From JAAFHB01 sp038236995 (GTDB taxonomy: Bacteria > Bacteroidota > Bacteroidia > Bacteroidales > Prolixibacteraceae): a stretch of 64,000 nt of DNA. The stretch covers positions 42,912-106,911 of the forward strand of contig JBBRZE010000005.1 in the NCBI GenBank assembly GCA_038236995.1, written 5' to 3'. The notes below the pieces were generated by a model. The model saw only the letters and a program-made list of their open reading frames with translations. It was not told where the DNA came from and searched no databases. Both the position numbers and the translations under genes were made by a program. Positions 42,684 through 51,427 of this stretch are shown here, piece after piece (the first letter of the stretch is position 1; each line of letters begins with the position of its first letter).

Positions 42684-42771
42684 GTCCGTATGTTCGCGTT
42701 TCTACGTCTGTATGTTCGGGCGTTTACGTCTGTATGTACGGACGCCTACCTCTGTATGTACAAACGTCTAA
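42684..42771. repeat. 22-bp tandem repeat, four units
   Basis: Units at 42684, 42706, 42728 and 42750 share the pattern GTCTGTATGTwCGGrCGnnTAC. Each unit has inverted arms (GTC-GTA against TAC-GAC). The array is bordered by ATACAG on both sides (42663 and 42772). There are no spacers, so it is not a CRISPR array. Non-coding; 22 is not a multiple of three. Confidence 0.8.
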
Positions 42772-43201
42772 ATACAGACTCAGAAATCGAAAGAATTGTT
42801 ACTTTGTTCAATTATATAAATATCAGTTTCTTAGCGATTAAAAAAACAAAAAACAGGGCACTTCAATCCGAAATCACGGAAAGACCAAATTCTCCGGCCG
42901 GCGAAAAGAAATGGATTGCTTCAAACTGAAGAAATGGCAATTTTTATTTAAGAAATAAGCGATAAATTATCTTTAACGTAGTAAAAGTTATCTATGCGCA
43001 GTGTCTTGTGGAAATTAAATTTAGCGATGCAAAACGTCGCAGCGTCCCATTTATAAACAATGTTGATGCATTTGGCTCGCAAAAGTTATTAATCGGGCTT
43101 TTAAGGTTAATATTTAATGTGCTTTACCGAAGATTAAAGAGGTATTTGGCCGAAGGCAAATGTATTTTTGAATCTGATTTACAAATTCATCAATTCAAAT
43201 T

Positions 43202-44200
43202 ATGAGAAGACTTGTTTTGATTTTCATTTTTATTTCTTCCCTTTTATTTTCATGCCGCTCTGTTCAACAGGCATCTAATCGGGTAAAAATAGGAATGTGT
43301 GCCGATGCGCATCTGCCAACGATGCACGATGCAGATTTGCGGATTAATACTTTTATGGATGAGATGAAAGCCACAAACCCCGACTTTATCATTGAACTGG
43401 GCGATTTTGCCGAGGCTTCGGATACTGCTTACTATAAAATATGGAACACTTTTCAAGGGGATAAATATCATGTAATTGGAAATCATGAAATGGATGGAGG
43501 CCATTCGCGGGAGCAACCGCTGGAAGTCCGGAAGATGAAAAGCGCGTATTATTCCTTCGATAAACGCGGGTTTCACTTTGTTGTGCTGGACGGAAATGAT
43601 CAGAAAGATCCAACTATAAAAGGCTATAAGCAGTATATTGGAACTCCGCAAATGGAATGGCTGAAGGTTGATCTCTCTAAAACGGAATATCCGGTTGTTA
43701 TTTTTTCGCACCAGGGACTTGTTTCGTATCATGGCATTGAAGAAGAATATGGAATTGAAAACGGTGAGCAGGTAAGAAAAATCATCGGAGATCATAATTC
43801 TATGAATCCAACCAGAAGGGTAATCGCCTGTTTTAATGGTCATACGCACTGGAACTTTGTTGAAAAGTTAAATAATGTATGGTGTATTCACATCAATTCG
43901 ATGTCGTACAACTGGCTCGGAGAATCGTATGCAAAAGTCAGGTACAGTGATGAAGTTGATAAAAACTTCAAATGGATAAAATATACGGCTCCTTTCAAGG
44001 ATCCATTGTACACAACTGTTACCATCTCGACGAAAGGTTGGATAAAGATTGCGGGTAAAAAATCGGAATGGGTGGGACCTTCGCCGTTTGAACTTGGTTA
44101 TCCCGAACGGATCAAAAAGTACATCCGGCCTGCGATCACAGCACGAATGCTTAAATATAAAATTATACCGAAAAATAAAAGAATGCCACAAAGTCACTAA
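43202..44200 (+). CDS. Calcineurin-like metallophosphatase lipoprotein
   Basis: 332 residues. The signal MRRLVLIFIFISSLLFSC ends in a lipobox. The metal-binding motifs of the family are all present: CADAHLP (Asp, His), ELGDFAEASD, GNHEMDGG (Asn-His), FSHQGL and NGHTHWN. It hydrolyses phosphomonoesters or phosphodiesters outside the inner membrane; the family includes cyclic-nucleotide and glycerophosphodiester phosphodiesterases. The last residues (RMPQSH) and the stop codon lie inside the left arm of the hairpin element at 44184, so that element seems to have altered the C-terminus. Start of a plus-strand run of hydrolases. Confidence 0.88.
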   Translation: MRRLVLIFIFISSLLFSCRSVQQASNRVKIGMCADAHLPTMHDADLRINTFMDEMKATNPDFIIELGDFAEASDTAYYKIWNTFQGDKYHVIGNHEMDGGHSREQPLEVRKMKSAYYSFDKRGFHFVVLDGNDQKDPTIKGYKQYIGTPQMEWLKVDLSKTEYPVVIFSHQGLVSYHGIEEEYGIENGEQVRKIIGDHNSMNPTRRVIACFNGHTHWNFVEKLNNVWCIHINSMSYNWLGESYAKVRYSDEVDKNFKWIKYTAPFKDPLYTTVTISTKGWIKIAGKKSEWVGPSPFELGYPERIKKYIRPAITARMLKYKIIPKNKRMPQSH

Positions 44201-44277
44201 GCCACCAAGTCGCACAAAGTGAAGCTTATATATAGTCTATTCTTTGTGTAACTTAGAGACTTTGAGTCTTCGTGGCA
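44184..44277. repeat. CACAAAG-type inverted repeat overlapping a gene end
   Basis: TGCCACAAAGTCACTAAG (from 44184) is largely complementary to the segment ending CTTCGTGGCA at 44277, and GCACAAAG pairs with CTTTGTGT in the middle. The left arm overlaps the last five codons and stop of the metallophosphatase gene. Third member of the family with 10993 and 42220. Confidence 0.75.
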
Positions 44278-44317
44278 AAATGACTTATAGAATTATTTCA
44301 AGTTAAATTTTTATCAA

Positions 44318-45700
44318 ATGAATTATAAAATGCTGATAGGTCTGTTGATATTGGGTTCGTGTGCTTCATCTGAATCCTATTTAAAAGAGATTCAGGTTAC
44401 AAATGATAATGCGAAAAACCACGACCTCGACAACAACGATAATTTCTCACCCGATGGTAAATGGCTCGTTTATGATACGCGGACCGGTGCTGGCGGAATA
44501 GGCGGAAGTCCTTCGGTAGAGCGGGTAAACATCGAAACCAAAGCGACAGAAGTGATTTTTGAAATTCCCGACAATACTGAATATGGACCCGGTGCGGGGG
44601 CTGCAAGTTATCATCCCACCGAAAATAAGGTGATTTTCATTCATGGTTTACCCATCTGCACCGAAAAGAACCCGTACCAGCAATGGCGCCGGGCGGGTGT
44701 GATTGTTAATGACAATCAGCCCAATGTAGCAATCAATATGGATACAAGGGATGTCACATTTCCATATACCCCGGGCGCATTACGCGGAGGAACACACCGG
44801 CACGAATGGAGCCGCGATGGCAAATGGGTGGGTTATACCTACAACGATGCCATTATGAAGAAACTCGAAGATTCAACCGGCATTAAATGGAACCTGCGAA
44901 CCATTGCCGTATCCAATCAAAATCATCGGGTAATCGTTGACAAAGATGAAGCGGGAGAGAATGTGGCAGGGACATGGTACAGTGCCGTTGTTGTGCGGGT
45001 CGTTCCCGATCCGAAGCCTGGAAGTGATGAAATCAGCAATGCAGCTTCCGATAGCTGGATCGGAACAAATGGTTATCCGAAACCGGATGGGCAAAAGCAA
45101 ATGGCACGTGCATTTATTGGAAAGGTGAATGATAGGAATGGAAAGCCTGTCGATGAACTTTTTGTGGTGGATATTCCCGACTCGATCAATGTTCCGGGTG
45201 AATATGGTTCGCTCGAAGGGACTCCAACAACGTTTCCAATGCCTCCAAAAGGAACTGTTCAACGCAGGCTGACCTATACCGCAAATAGTAAATTCCCGGG
45301 TTGTGGTGGAGTTGTCCGTTCTTCGTTTGATGGGAAGCAAATCTCCTTTTTGGCGAGGGATTCAAAAGGGGTTCAGCAGATCTTTTTGATTTCCCCTTTG
45401 GGTGGAGAACCAGTCCAGGTTACGGAGCACAATTCGGATGTTCAAAGTGGTGCAAGATGGAGTCCGGACAATCAATCAATTGCTTATATTTGGGACAACA
45501 GTATTGTTCTTTGTGAGACTTCGGACCTTCCATTTGAGAAACGGGCTAAAAGACTAACTGCCAAAACAACAGATGCTCCTTCAAATTTAGTCTGGTCGAA
45601 CGACGGAAGAAAAATGGCCTTTAACCGTGCCGTTTCAGTGGATGGGAAAAATGATCAAAAGAAACAGATCTTTGTTATTAATCTGGCAACTAATAAATAA
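44318..45700 (+). CDS. TolB-like beta-propeller protein, DUF3748 (YidR-like)
   Basis: 460 residues with a lipoprotein-like start (MLIGLLILGSCASSE; Cys15). The repeats are WD40/PD40-type blades: FSPDGKWLVYDTRTGAGGIG, GAASYHPTENKVIFIHGLP, HEWSRDGKWVGYTYND, SFDGKQISFLARDSKG, ARWSPDNQSIAYIWD and VWSNDGRKMAFNRA. The opening blades match the DUF3748 family typified by YidR. Function unknown; a periplasmic sensor or binding protein is likely. It ends 3 bases before the YVTN-phosphoesterase gene, so the two are surely expressed together. Confidence 0.8.
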   Translation: MNYKMLIGLLILGSCASSESYLKEIQVTNDNAKNHDLDNNDNFSPDGKWLVYDTRTGAGGIGGSPSVERVNIETKATEVIFEIPDNTEYGPGAGAASYHPTENKVIFIHGLPICTEKNPYQQWRRAGVIVNDNQPNVAINMDTRDVTFPYTPGALRGGTHRHEWSRDGKWVGYTYNDAIMKKLEDSTGIKWNLRTIAVSNQNHRVIVDKDEAGENVAGTWYSAVVVRVVPDPKPGSDEISNAASDSWIGTNGYPKPDGQKQMARAFIGKVNDRNGKPVDELFVVDIPDSINVPGEYGSLEGTPTTFPMPPKGTVQRRLTYTANSKFPGCGGVVRSSFDGKQISFLARDSKGVQQIFLISPLGGEPVQVTEHNSDVQSGARWSPDNQSIAYIWDNSIVLCETSDLPFEKRAKRLTAKTTDAPSNLVWSNDGRKMAFNRAVSVDGKNDQKKQIFVINLATNK

Positions 45701-45703
45701 ACG

Positions 45704-48463
45704 ATGAAAATATTGACGCGTCTGACGATTCTTCTGCTTTTTGCAGCAAACTGTCAAATTGTATTTTCACAGAATAAATTTGATGTTCTGACAGCCCCGG
45801 CAGGCGATAATTTCACCCAAATTAAGAGGGGTGGCATAACGATATTACCAAGTGGCCGGTTTTTAACGCCGGCCGGCAAGGTGGTGCAAATTACGAATGA
45901 TCCGTTCGGTATGGCTGTTGCCCCCGATGGAAAAAAAGCGGTAACGCTGCACAATGGGGTGTTTACGATTGTAGATCTTCAGTCGTTGGCAACCACAAGG
46001 GTTCCGAGCTATGATAAGAAAATCAAATCACCTCTTTCCAAAGGATCATTTTTAGGCGTTGCTTTTGCCGGTGATTCAAAAACAGTTTATCTGAGTGGCG
46101 GAGATAATGGAGCCGTTATCAAATACGACATTGAAAGTTTAACCCGCCTCGACTCAATTTCATTAAATGGAATTATAAATGGTGTTGATTTCAATGACAG
46201 TTTTACTTCCGATCTGGTGCTCAATGAGGCCAGCAATGAGCTGCTTGTTTTGGACAGGGGAAATTTCAGGATGGTGCGTATTGACTTAGCCACCAGCAGG
46301 ATAACTGCTTCAATTAAAGTTGGTCGCCAGCCTTTTGGCCTGACTTTGAGTCCGGATAAAAAAATCGCTTTTGTAGCAAATGTAGGAATGTATGATTATC
46401 CGCTAATCACAGGCGCTACTCCCGAAAACTACGACGCTAAAATGATTTCGCATCATCCATATGGTGATAATACGAAAGAATCTATCAGGGGAACCCGGGT
46501 TGAAGGACAAAAAATACCGGGAGTAGGGAGTCCGCTGCATCCGGATGCCATGAGTGTATTTACGATTGATTTGGCGACAAACAAAGTGATGGATAAATTC
46601 AAAACAGGCCATCAGATCGGGCACATGATCGAAGATGCTGAAGTTGTAGGTGGTGCGAGTCCGAATTCGATTGCCGTTGGTGAACAGTTTGCTTACGTAT
46701 CGAATGCAACGAATGACAATATCTCCGTCATCGACTACAGAAATCACAAATTGATTGGCGATATTGCAATCCTGGTTGATCCCCGGATTGACAAATACCG
46801 CGGGTTACTACCTTTTGGACTGACATTGAGTAAAGATCAAAGAACGCTCTATGTCGCTTTATTGGGATTCAATGCCGTTGCAGTTCTTGACGTGGAATCC
46901 AAAATAACCAAAGGAATCATTCCTTCCTGCTGGGGACCTACGCGCGTTCAGTTATCGAAAGATGAGAAAGAGATTTACATCATTACTTGCCGTGGATTTG
47001 GTGCCGGCCCAAACGGTGGAAAGGGATTTGTATCCCCGCCACAGGGGTATTACATTGGCGATATTCAGCTGGGCACTTTTCAGAAAGTAGACATGCCAGA
47101 TGCAGGTCAGCTGGCAACGCATACAAAACAATCGGTCGACAATACCTTTAAAAGTATCAGCGTTACGGATGATGCTGAAAATCCATTGCCTGCATTACCC
47201 GGTTTGCATGAATCACCCATCAAATACATTGTATATATTACCAAAGAGAACAGAACTTATGATGAAATTTTTGGTCAGCTGAAAAATGCAACCGGCGATA
47301 GTACCCTTGCACGGTTTGGTGTGAACAATGAATATACCTTGCCTGACTCACTGAAAGGACAATTTCCAGGACTGAAGATCAGCCCGAACCATCACAAGGC
47401 AGCCAAACAGTTCTCTTTCTCTGATAATTATTACTGCGATAGCGATGCTTCAATCCATGGTCATCATTGGATGATGGGTGTGATTCCTAACGAATGGGTT
47501 GAAGCTAACTCAAGTGTTTCAAAAACTGCCAAGATCTTTTCCAAAGCATCAGGCAGACGTTATCCCGGCAGTACGGGAAGCATCGATCCTGAAGATTATG
47601 CCGAAATTGGCGGGCTTTGGGAAGCGCTCGACCGCAAGAAGGTCGATTTTTACAATTTCGGCGAAGCCAATGAGACAGCTCATGTGCGCGAGGAATGGTA
47701 CGATACAAATACGGGCGCTGCTCATGGTGTAATGGTTCCGATGCAAAAGGCAGTGTTCTATAAAACAAGCCATAATTATGCGGGATTTAATATGAATATC
47801 CCCGATCAATACCGGATGGATCAGTTCGAAAAAGAGTTTACCGACAAGTGGATCAAAGGTAAAGCAAAACTTCCATCTTTAATTGCGATGCAGGTTCCCA
47901 ATGATCATGGAGCGGATATACGTCCGCAGGATGGATATATTTATCCCTCTTCCTTTATGGTTGATAATGACCTGGCGGTTGGCCGGATTTTGCATTTCCT
48001 TTCGCGCACCAAATACTGGAAGAATATGCTTGTGATTATCACAGAGGATGATCCTCAGGGAGGAGTCGATCACATCGATGCACATCGTTCTGTATTGATG
48101 ATGGCCGGTCCTTACGTGAAAAAAGGATATGTTTCACATACACATGCCAATTTTGGATCTATCCTGAAAACGATTTATAACATTCTGAATGTCCCTTATG
48201 TGAATCAGTTTGACGTTACGGCTTCTTTGTTGCAGGATTTTTTCACTCCGAAGGCTGATTTTACACCCTACACACTGGAATTGCATGACTCACGTGTATT
48301 TGATGCTGAAAAGGCAATGAAAAAATACGACCGCACAATCGACTGGCGCAAAATTGAACAGGGTCCTCCGTTAGATAATGAAGAAGTTGAACGTGATGTG
48401 ATCTATCGGAACAAGTATGATAATGACGCAGTACAACGCAAAGCACTTTACAAAAATAAATAG
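45704..48463 (+). CDS. YVTN beta-propeller fused to phosphoesterase domain
   Basis: 919 residues with signal peptide MKILTRLTILLLFAANCQIV. Residues ~30-460 are a YVTN-type propeller (DPFGMAVAPDGKKAVT, GRQPFGLTLSPDKKIAFVAN, FGLTLSKDQRTLYVAL). Residues ~500-880 are an alkaline-phosphatase-like phosphoesterase of the phospholipase C group: YITKENRTYDEIFGQ with the metal Glu/Asn, NYYCDSDASIHGHHWMMG, MQVPNDHG and VIITEDDPQGGVDHIDAHR near the C-terminus. Likely an exported phosphodiesterase or phospholipase C-like enzyme. Overlaps functionally with GDPD and metallophosphatase neighbours; real substrate unknown. Confidence 0.88.
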   Translation: MKILTRLTILLLFAANCQIVFSQNKFDVLTAPAGDNFTQIKRGGITILPSGRFLTPAGKVVQITNDPFGMAVAPDGKKAVTLHNGVFTIVDLQSLATTRVPSYDKKIKSPLSKGSFLGVAFAGDSKTVYLSGGDNGAVIKYDIESLTRLDSISLNGIINGVDFNDSFTSDLVLNEASNELLVLDRGNFRMVRIDLATSRITASIKVGRQPFGLTLSPDKKIAFVANVGMYDYPLITGATPENYDAKMISHHPYGDNTKESIRGTRVEGQKIPGVGSPLHPDAMSVFTIDLATNKVMDKFKTGHQIGHMIEDAEVVGGASPNSIAVGEQFAYVSNATNDNISVIDYRNHKLIGDIAILVDPRIDKYRGLLPFGLTLSKDQRTLYVALLGFNAVAVLDVESKITKGIIPSCWGPTRVQLSKDEKEIYIITCRGFGAGPNGGKGFVSPPQGYYIGDIQLGTFQKVDMPDAGQLATHTKQSVDNTFKSISVTDDAENPLPALPGLHESPIKYIVYITKENRTYDEIFGQLKNATGDSTLARFGVNNEYTLPDSLKGQFPGLKISPNHHKAAKQFSFSDNYYCDSDASIHGHHWMMGVIPNEWVEANSSVSKTAKIFSKASGRRYPGSTGSIDPEDYAEIGGLWEALDRKKVDFYNFGEANETAHVREEWYDTNTGAAHGVMVPMQKAVFYKTSHNYAGFNMNIPDQYRMDQFEKEFTDKWIKGKAKLPSLIAMQVPNDHGADIRPQDGYIYPSSFMVDNDLAVGRILHFLSRTKYWKNMLVIITEDDPQGGVDHIDAHRSVLMMAGPYVKKGYVSHTHANFGSILKTIYNILNVPYVNQFDVTASLLQDFFTPKADFTPYTLELHDSRVFDAEKAMKKYDRTIDWRKIEQGPPLDNEEVERDVIYRNKYDNDAVQRKALYKNK

Positions 48464-48504
48464 ATCCTGATTCTATCAAAAACAATTATAAAAATTATCC
48501 ATTC

Positions 48505-50064
48505 ATGAAGACCTTTTTTAAAATACTTGGACTTGTCTTACTTGTTCTGATCATCGGGTTATTGTTTTGGTTTTATACTAATCTGAAGGACCGTCATCCA
48601 GGTTATAAAGCAGATTTGTCAATTTTAAATGCCAAACCGAATCCCTTAAATGTTGGGTTTGCCGCTTTCCCGATTACACCTGAAGTTCCGGATAAGTGGA
48701 TCGATAAAAACAAGGATGCAGAATACCATCCTGAAGATGGTGATACATTTACAGATGGTAACGGGAATGGTGTTTTTGATGGTGTCTGGATTGCCGGATT
48801 CGGTAATAGCAGGGCGGCCAATGGAATTCATGATGATACCTGGGCCAGGACGATGATTATCGATGATGGAAAAACGCGTCTTGCGATTGTGGTTCTCGAC
48901 GCAATCGGGTTTATGAACGACGATGTAATCGATATCAGGGGGCGTATTCCAAAAGAAGCCGGAGTCACCTATGCAATTATTTCATCGACTCATACACACG
49001 AAGGTCCCGACTTGTTGGGACTTTGGGGTGATTCCCATTTTAAAAGCGGCATCAATAAGAAGTACATGGAGTATGTGAAAACACAGACTGTAAAGTCGGT
49101 TCTTGATGCTGTGAAGCATATCCGTCCTGCCCGGTTGGAAATATCACAAGATCTTACAGGGGCACTTCCATTGGCTATTGACACGCGAATGCCGGAGGTT
49201 TTCGATTCGGGACTCCGGTTAATTAAAGCAATCGATAGGGAAAATGGAGCAACACTGGGATCATTGATTGCCTGGGCCGATCATCCTGAAACCTTATGGA
49301 GTGATAATTTGCTGGTTACCTCCGATTTTTGTCATTATGTGCGCGAAGGAGTTGAGAAAGGTATCTTTAAAGGTGATAGTCTGGCAAAACCGGGTATTGG
49401 CGGCGTGGCTGTTTATATCAATGGCGCTGTTGGCGGACTGATGACGACCCATCCACGACTGGCTGTAAAAGATCCTTTTACAGGACAGGAATTTAAGGAA
49501 CCGACTTTCGAAAAGTCAGCTGCTCAAGGGAAAACATTGGCATTATTGTCTCTGAATGCGATGGATCATCCCATTGAGAAAATTGATTCAGCCGGAATTT
49601 CTTTGGTTGTAAAAACAGTTTTCATACCCATTAAGAATGTGATGTTTGAGCTTGGTACAACACTTGGTGTCCTCAATCGGGGGACAACCGGCTGGATGAA
49701 CATGCGATCTGAAGTTTCTGTTTTCAACATCGGTCCGCTCTCATTTGCAACACTTCCGGGTGAAGTTTATCCTGAAATCTTGAATGGGGGAATTGAAGCT
49801 CCCGAAGGTCAGGACTATAAAATAGCGCCTGTTGAAGTTCCGGCAGTCCGCAATATGATGCAGGGAAAATACAAGTTTGTATTTGGTCTTGCCAACGATG
49901 AAATTGGTTACATCGTTCCTAAAAGCCAGTGGGATGAAAAAGCTCCGTTTACCTATAAAAAAGATGGTGCCCCTTACGGTGAAACAAATTCAACAGGACC
50001 TGAAACGGCTCCTATATTGCATAAAAACCTGAAGGAAATGCTGACCATTTTGAATGGGAAATAA
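48505..50064 (+). CDS. Neutral ceramidase-like hydrolase, membrane-anchored
   Basis: 519 residues with an N-terminal anchor (FFKILGLVLLVLIIGLLFWF). Features of the neutral/alkaline non-lysosomal ceramidase N-domain: NVGFAAFPITPEVP at the start, STHTHEGPDLLGLWG with zinc-ligand histidines, AWADHPETLWSDN, and NGAVGGLMTTHP. Ceramidases cut the amide bond of N-acyl sphingosine; many bacterial relatives of this length lack the full C-terminal domain and act on unknown substrates. Unusual is the acidic insert DGDTFTDGNGNGVFDG (~75-90), a Ca2+-loop-like motif between the N-terminal strand and the first helix. Two further paralogs lie at 60133 and 62731. Confidence 0.8.
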   Translation: MKTFFKILGLVLLVLIIGLLFWFYTNLKDRHPGYKADLSILNAKPNPLNVGFAAFPITPEVPDKWIDKNKDAEYHPEDGDTFTDGNGNGVFDGVWIAGFGNSRAANGIHDDTWARTMIIDDGKTRLAIVVLDAIGFMNDDVIDIRGRIPKEAGVTYAIISSTHTHEGPDLLGLWGDSHFKSGINKKYMEYVKTQTVKSVLDAVKHIRPARLEISQDLTGALPLAIDTRMPEVFDSGLRLIKAIDRENGATLGSLIAWADHPETLWSDNLLVTSDFCHYVREGVEKGIFKGDSLAKPGIGGVAVYINGAVGGLMTTHPRLAVKDPFTGQEFKEPTFEKSAAQGKTLALLSLNAMDHPIEKIDSAGISLVVKTVFIPIKNVMFELGTTLGVLNRGTTGWMNMRSEVSVFNIGPLSFATLPGEVYPEILNGGIEAPEGQDYKIAPVEVPAVRNMMQGKYKFVFGLANDEIGYIVPKSQWDEKAPFTYKKDGAPYGETNSTGPETAPILHKNLKEMLTILNGK

Positions 50065-50187
50065 ATTCGGCTATTAGACAATTCGGCAATTTGAAAATGA
50101 GCCAAAATCGACTTTGAGACAAAAATAAAGAGCGTTTAAAGTTCCGGGACATTGTTCGATTCATAAATCTATTGAGTTTTACTGGAA

Positions 50188-50331
50188 AACCCTGAAAGGG
50201 TTTAATCTAAATAACCCCGGGTAAGGAGGAACGACGCAACCCGGGGAATTGAAATGAAAAAAGTGATATAAAGGCGCATCTGGAAAGGAAAATTGAAACA
50301 GCTCAGCCCTATGCGCCGCAAAACGAAACTT
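50188..50331. repeat. Structured intergenic repeat, copy C (inverted)
   Basis: The reverse complement of the elements at 14694 and 14855: AACCCTGAAAGGGTT, ACCCCGGGT with ACCCGGGG, GGCGCAT and ATGCGCC, and CTATGCGCCGCAAAACGAA, which is a 19-base perfect match to copy A in opposite orientation. It fills the gap before the first esterase gene; in the rest of 50065-50372 I see nothing. Confidence 0.85.
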
Positions 50332-50372
50332 TAGAAGAGAAAAACTGTTTAATCGAATCATTGATCTGACTT

Positions 50373-51368
50373 ATGAAATTCAAACTACTTAAACGCCTTT
50401 TTTCCGGTTTGTTGATTGTCTTCCTGCTGTGCTGTCTGCTGATGGTCACGCCAAGAGTGTGGTCAGCCTTAAATCCAAATAAACCACCTGTCGGCTATCA
50501 TTATTTGGCGCCCACTTACCTGGCATTAAAGTTAGGACTGGAAGAGATGATCAATAAAACGCCCGCGATTCCGGCAGATATTGAAGAGATTAAAAACATT
50601 GAATACAAGAATATTAACGGAAAATCGCTGCAATTAGATCTTTACAAACCCCGAAATCTCACCAAACCTGCACCTTTACTGGTATTTATTCATGGCGGTG
50701 GATGGAGTGGCGGCGAACGGGCTGATTACCTTGTTTACCTGGTTGCTTTTGCAAAAAAAGGATACGTCACAGCCACGGTTTCATACAGGTTATTAAAAGA
50801 TGGTCCGTATCCGGCCTGTGTTGAAGATATTACGGATGCCGTCCAGTGGTTTTATAAGAATGGCAACAGCTATGACTATGATCAGGACCGGATTGCCCTG
50901 ATTGGAGGTTCTGCCGGAGCGCATCTTGCACTTCTTGCGGCCTATGGTTGGAAGAAATTGGGAACGCATTCTGATTCGACTGTTGCTGATACTGTCCATC
51001 ACAAGATTAAAGCGGTGGTTGATATCTATGGGCCAACAGACCTTACGACCGAATTCTCCAGAAATAATTCAACGGTAACTTCATTTCTGGCGCACACCTA
51101 TCAGGAAGCGCCTGAACTCTTTACAGCGGCATCACCTATTCATTATTTAAATAAAAATAGTCCGCCTACAATGATTCTTCATGGGACATCTGATCAGACT
51201 GTTCCAATCAATCAGTCAGATATGTTAAAGACGAGGCTCGACAGTTTGGGTGTACCAAATGTTTATTACAAGGTTCCTTTATGGCCCCATACGATGGACA
51301 TCATTCAACGGGTGAATCGTTTCTCGGAGGATAAAATGACCGGATTCTTTGAGAAATACCTGAATTAA
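50373..51368 (+). CDS. Anchored alpha/beta-hydrolase esterase, first tandem copy
   Basis: 331 residues with an N-terminal anchor (LIVFLLCCLLMVTPRVW). BD-FAE/hormone-sensitive-lipase-like alpha/beta hydrolase: oxyanion-hole motif FIHGGGWSGGERADY, nucleophile elbow IGGSAGAHLALLAAY, acid in LHGTSDQTVPI and catalytic His in PLWPHTMDII. Substrates of such enzymes are acetyl, feruloyl or short acyl esters. It is closely similar along its whole length to the next gene (about three quarters identical by eye), so the two arose by tandem duplication. It follows the ceramidase-like gene after a repeat element. Confidence 0.88.
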   Translation: MKFKLLKRLFSGLLIVFLLCCLLMVTPRVWSALNPNKPPVGYHYLAPTYLALKLGLEEMINKTPAIPADIEEIKNIEYKNINGKSLQLDLYKPRNLTKPAPLLVFIHGGGWSGGERADYLVYLVAFAKKGYVTATVSYRLLKDGPYPACVEDITDAVQWFYKNGNSYDYDQDRIALIGGSAGAHLALLAAYGWKKLGTHSDSTVADTVHHKIKAVVDIYGPTDLTTEFSRNNSTVTSFLAHTYQEAPELFTAASPIHYLNKNSPPTMILHGTSDQTVPINQSDMLKTRLDSLGVPNVYYKVPLWPHTMDIIQRVNRFSEDKMTGFFEKYLN

Positions 51369-51427
51369 ACATCAATTATACCAATTTATTTTCCGGCATT
51401 TACCGTCACATTTAAATATAGGGTTAT

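Larger units (their letters stand above)
42205..43201. other. 1-kb gene-poor stretch with repeats and debris
   Basis: No convincing gene. From left to right: a CACAAAG-type hairpin (42220-42274); an open 34-codon piece ending at 42385 (IAYDDILYPQNV...) that reads like a gene end; a 35-codon frame 42397-42504 with RLLVLIFFFFGFI like a signal sequence cut short; a 22-bp tandem repeat (42684-42771); then AT-rich DNA up to the metallophosphatase start, which must hold its promoter. The two short frames may be relics of lost genes. Confidence 0.6.

Noticed and set aside
42684..42771. Possible CRISPR array
   Set aside because: Units are contiguous without spacers and diverge from each other; no cas genes are present.
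42647..42929. Small plus-strand frames over the 22-bp repeat
   Set aside because: They exist only because the repeat lacks stops in two frames; the unit length is not a multiple of three.
43008..43205. 65-codon frame just before the metallophosphatase
   Set aside because: Overlaps the next start codon, has no recognisable features, and lies in the expected promoter region.
43250..43849. 199-codon frame antisense to the metallophosphatase
   Set aside because: The opposite strand carries all five metal-binding motifs of a real enzyme.
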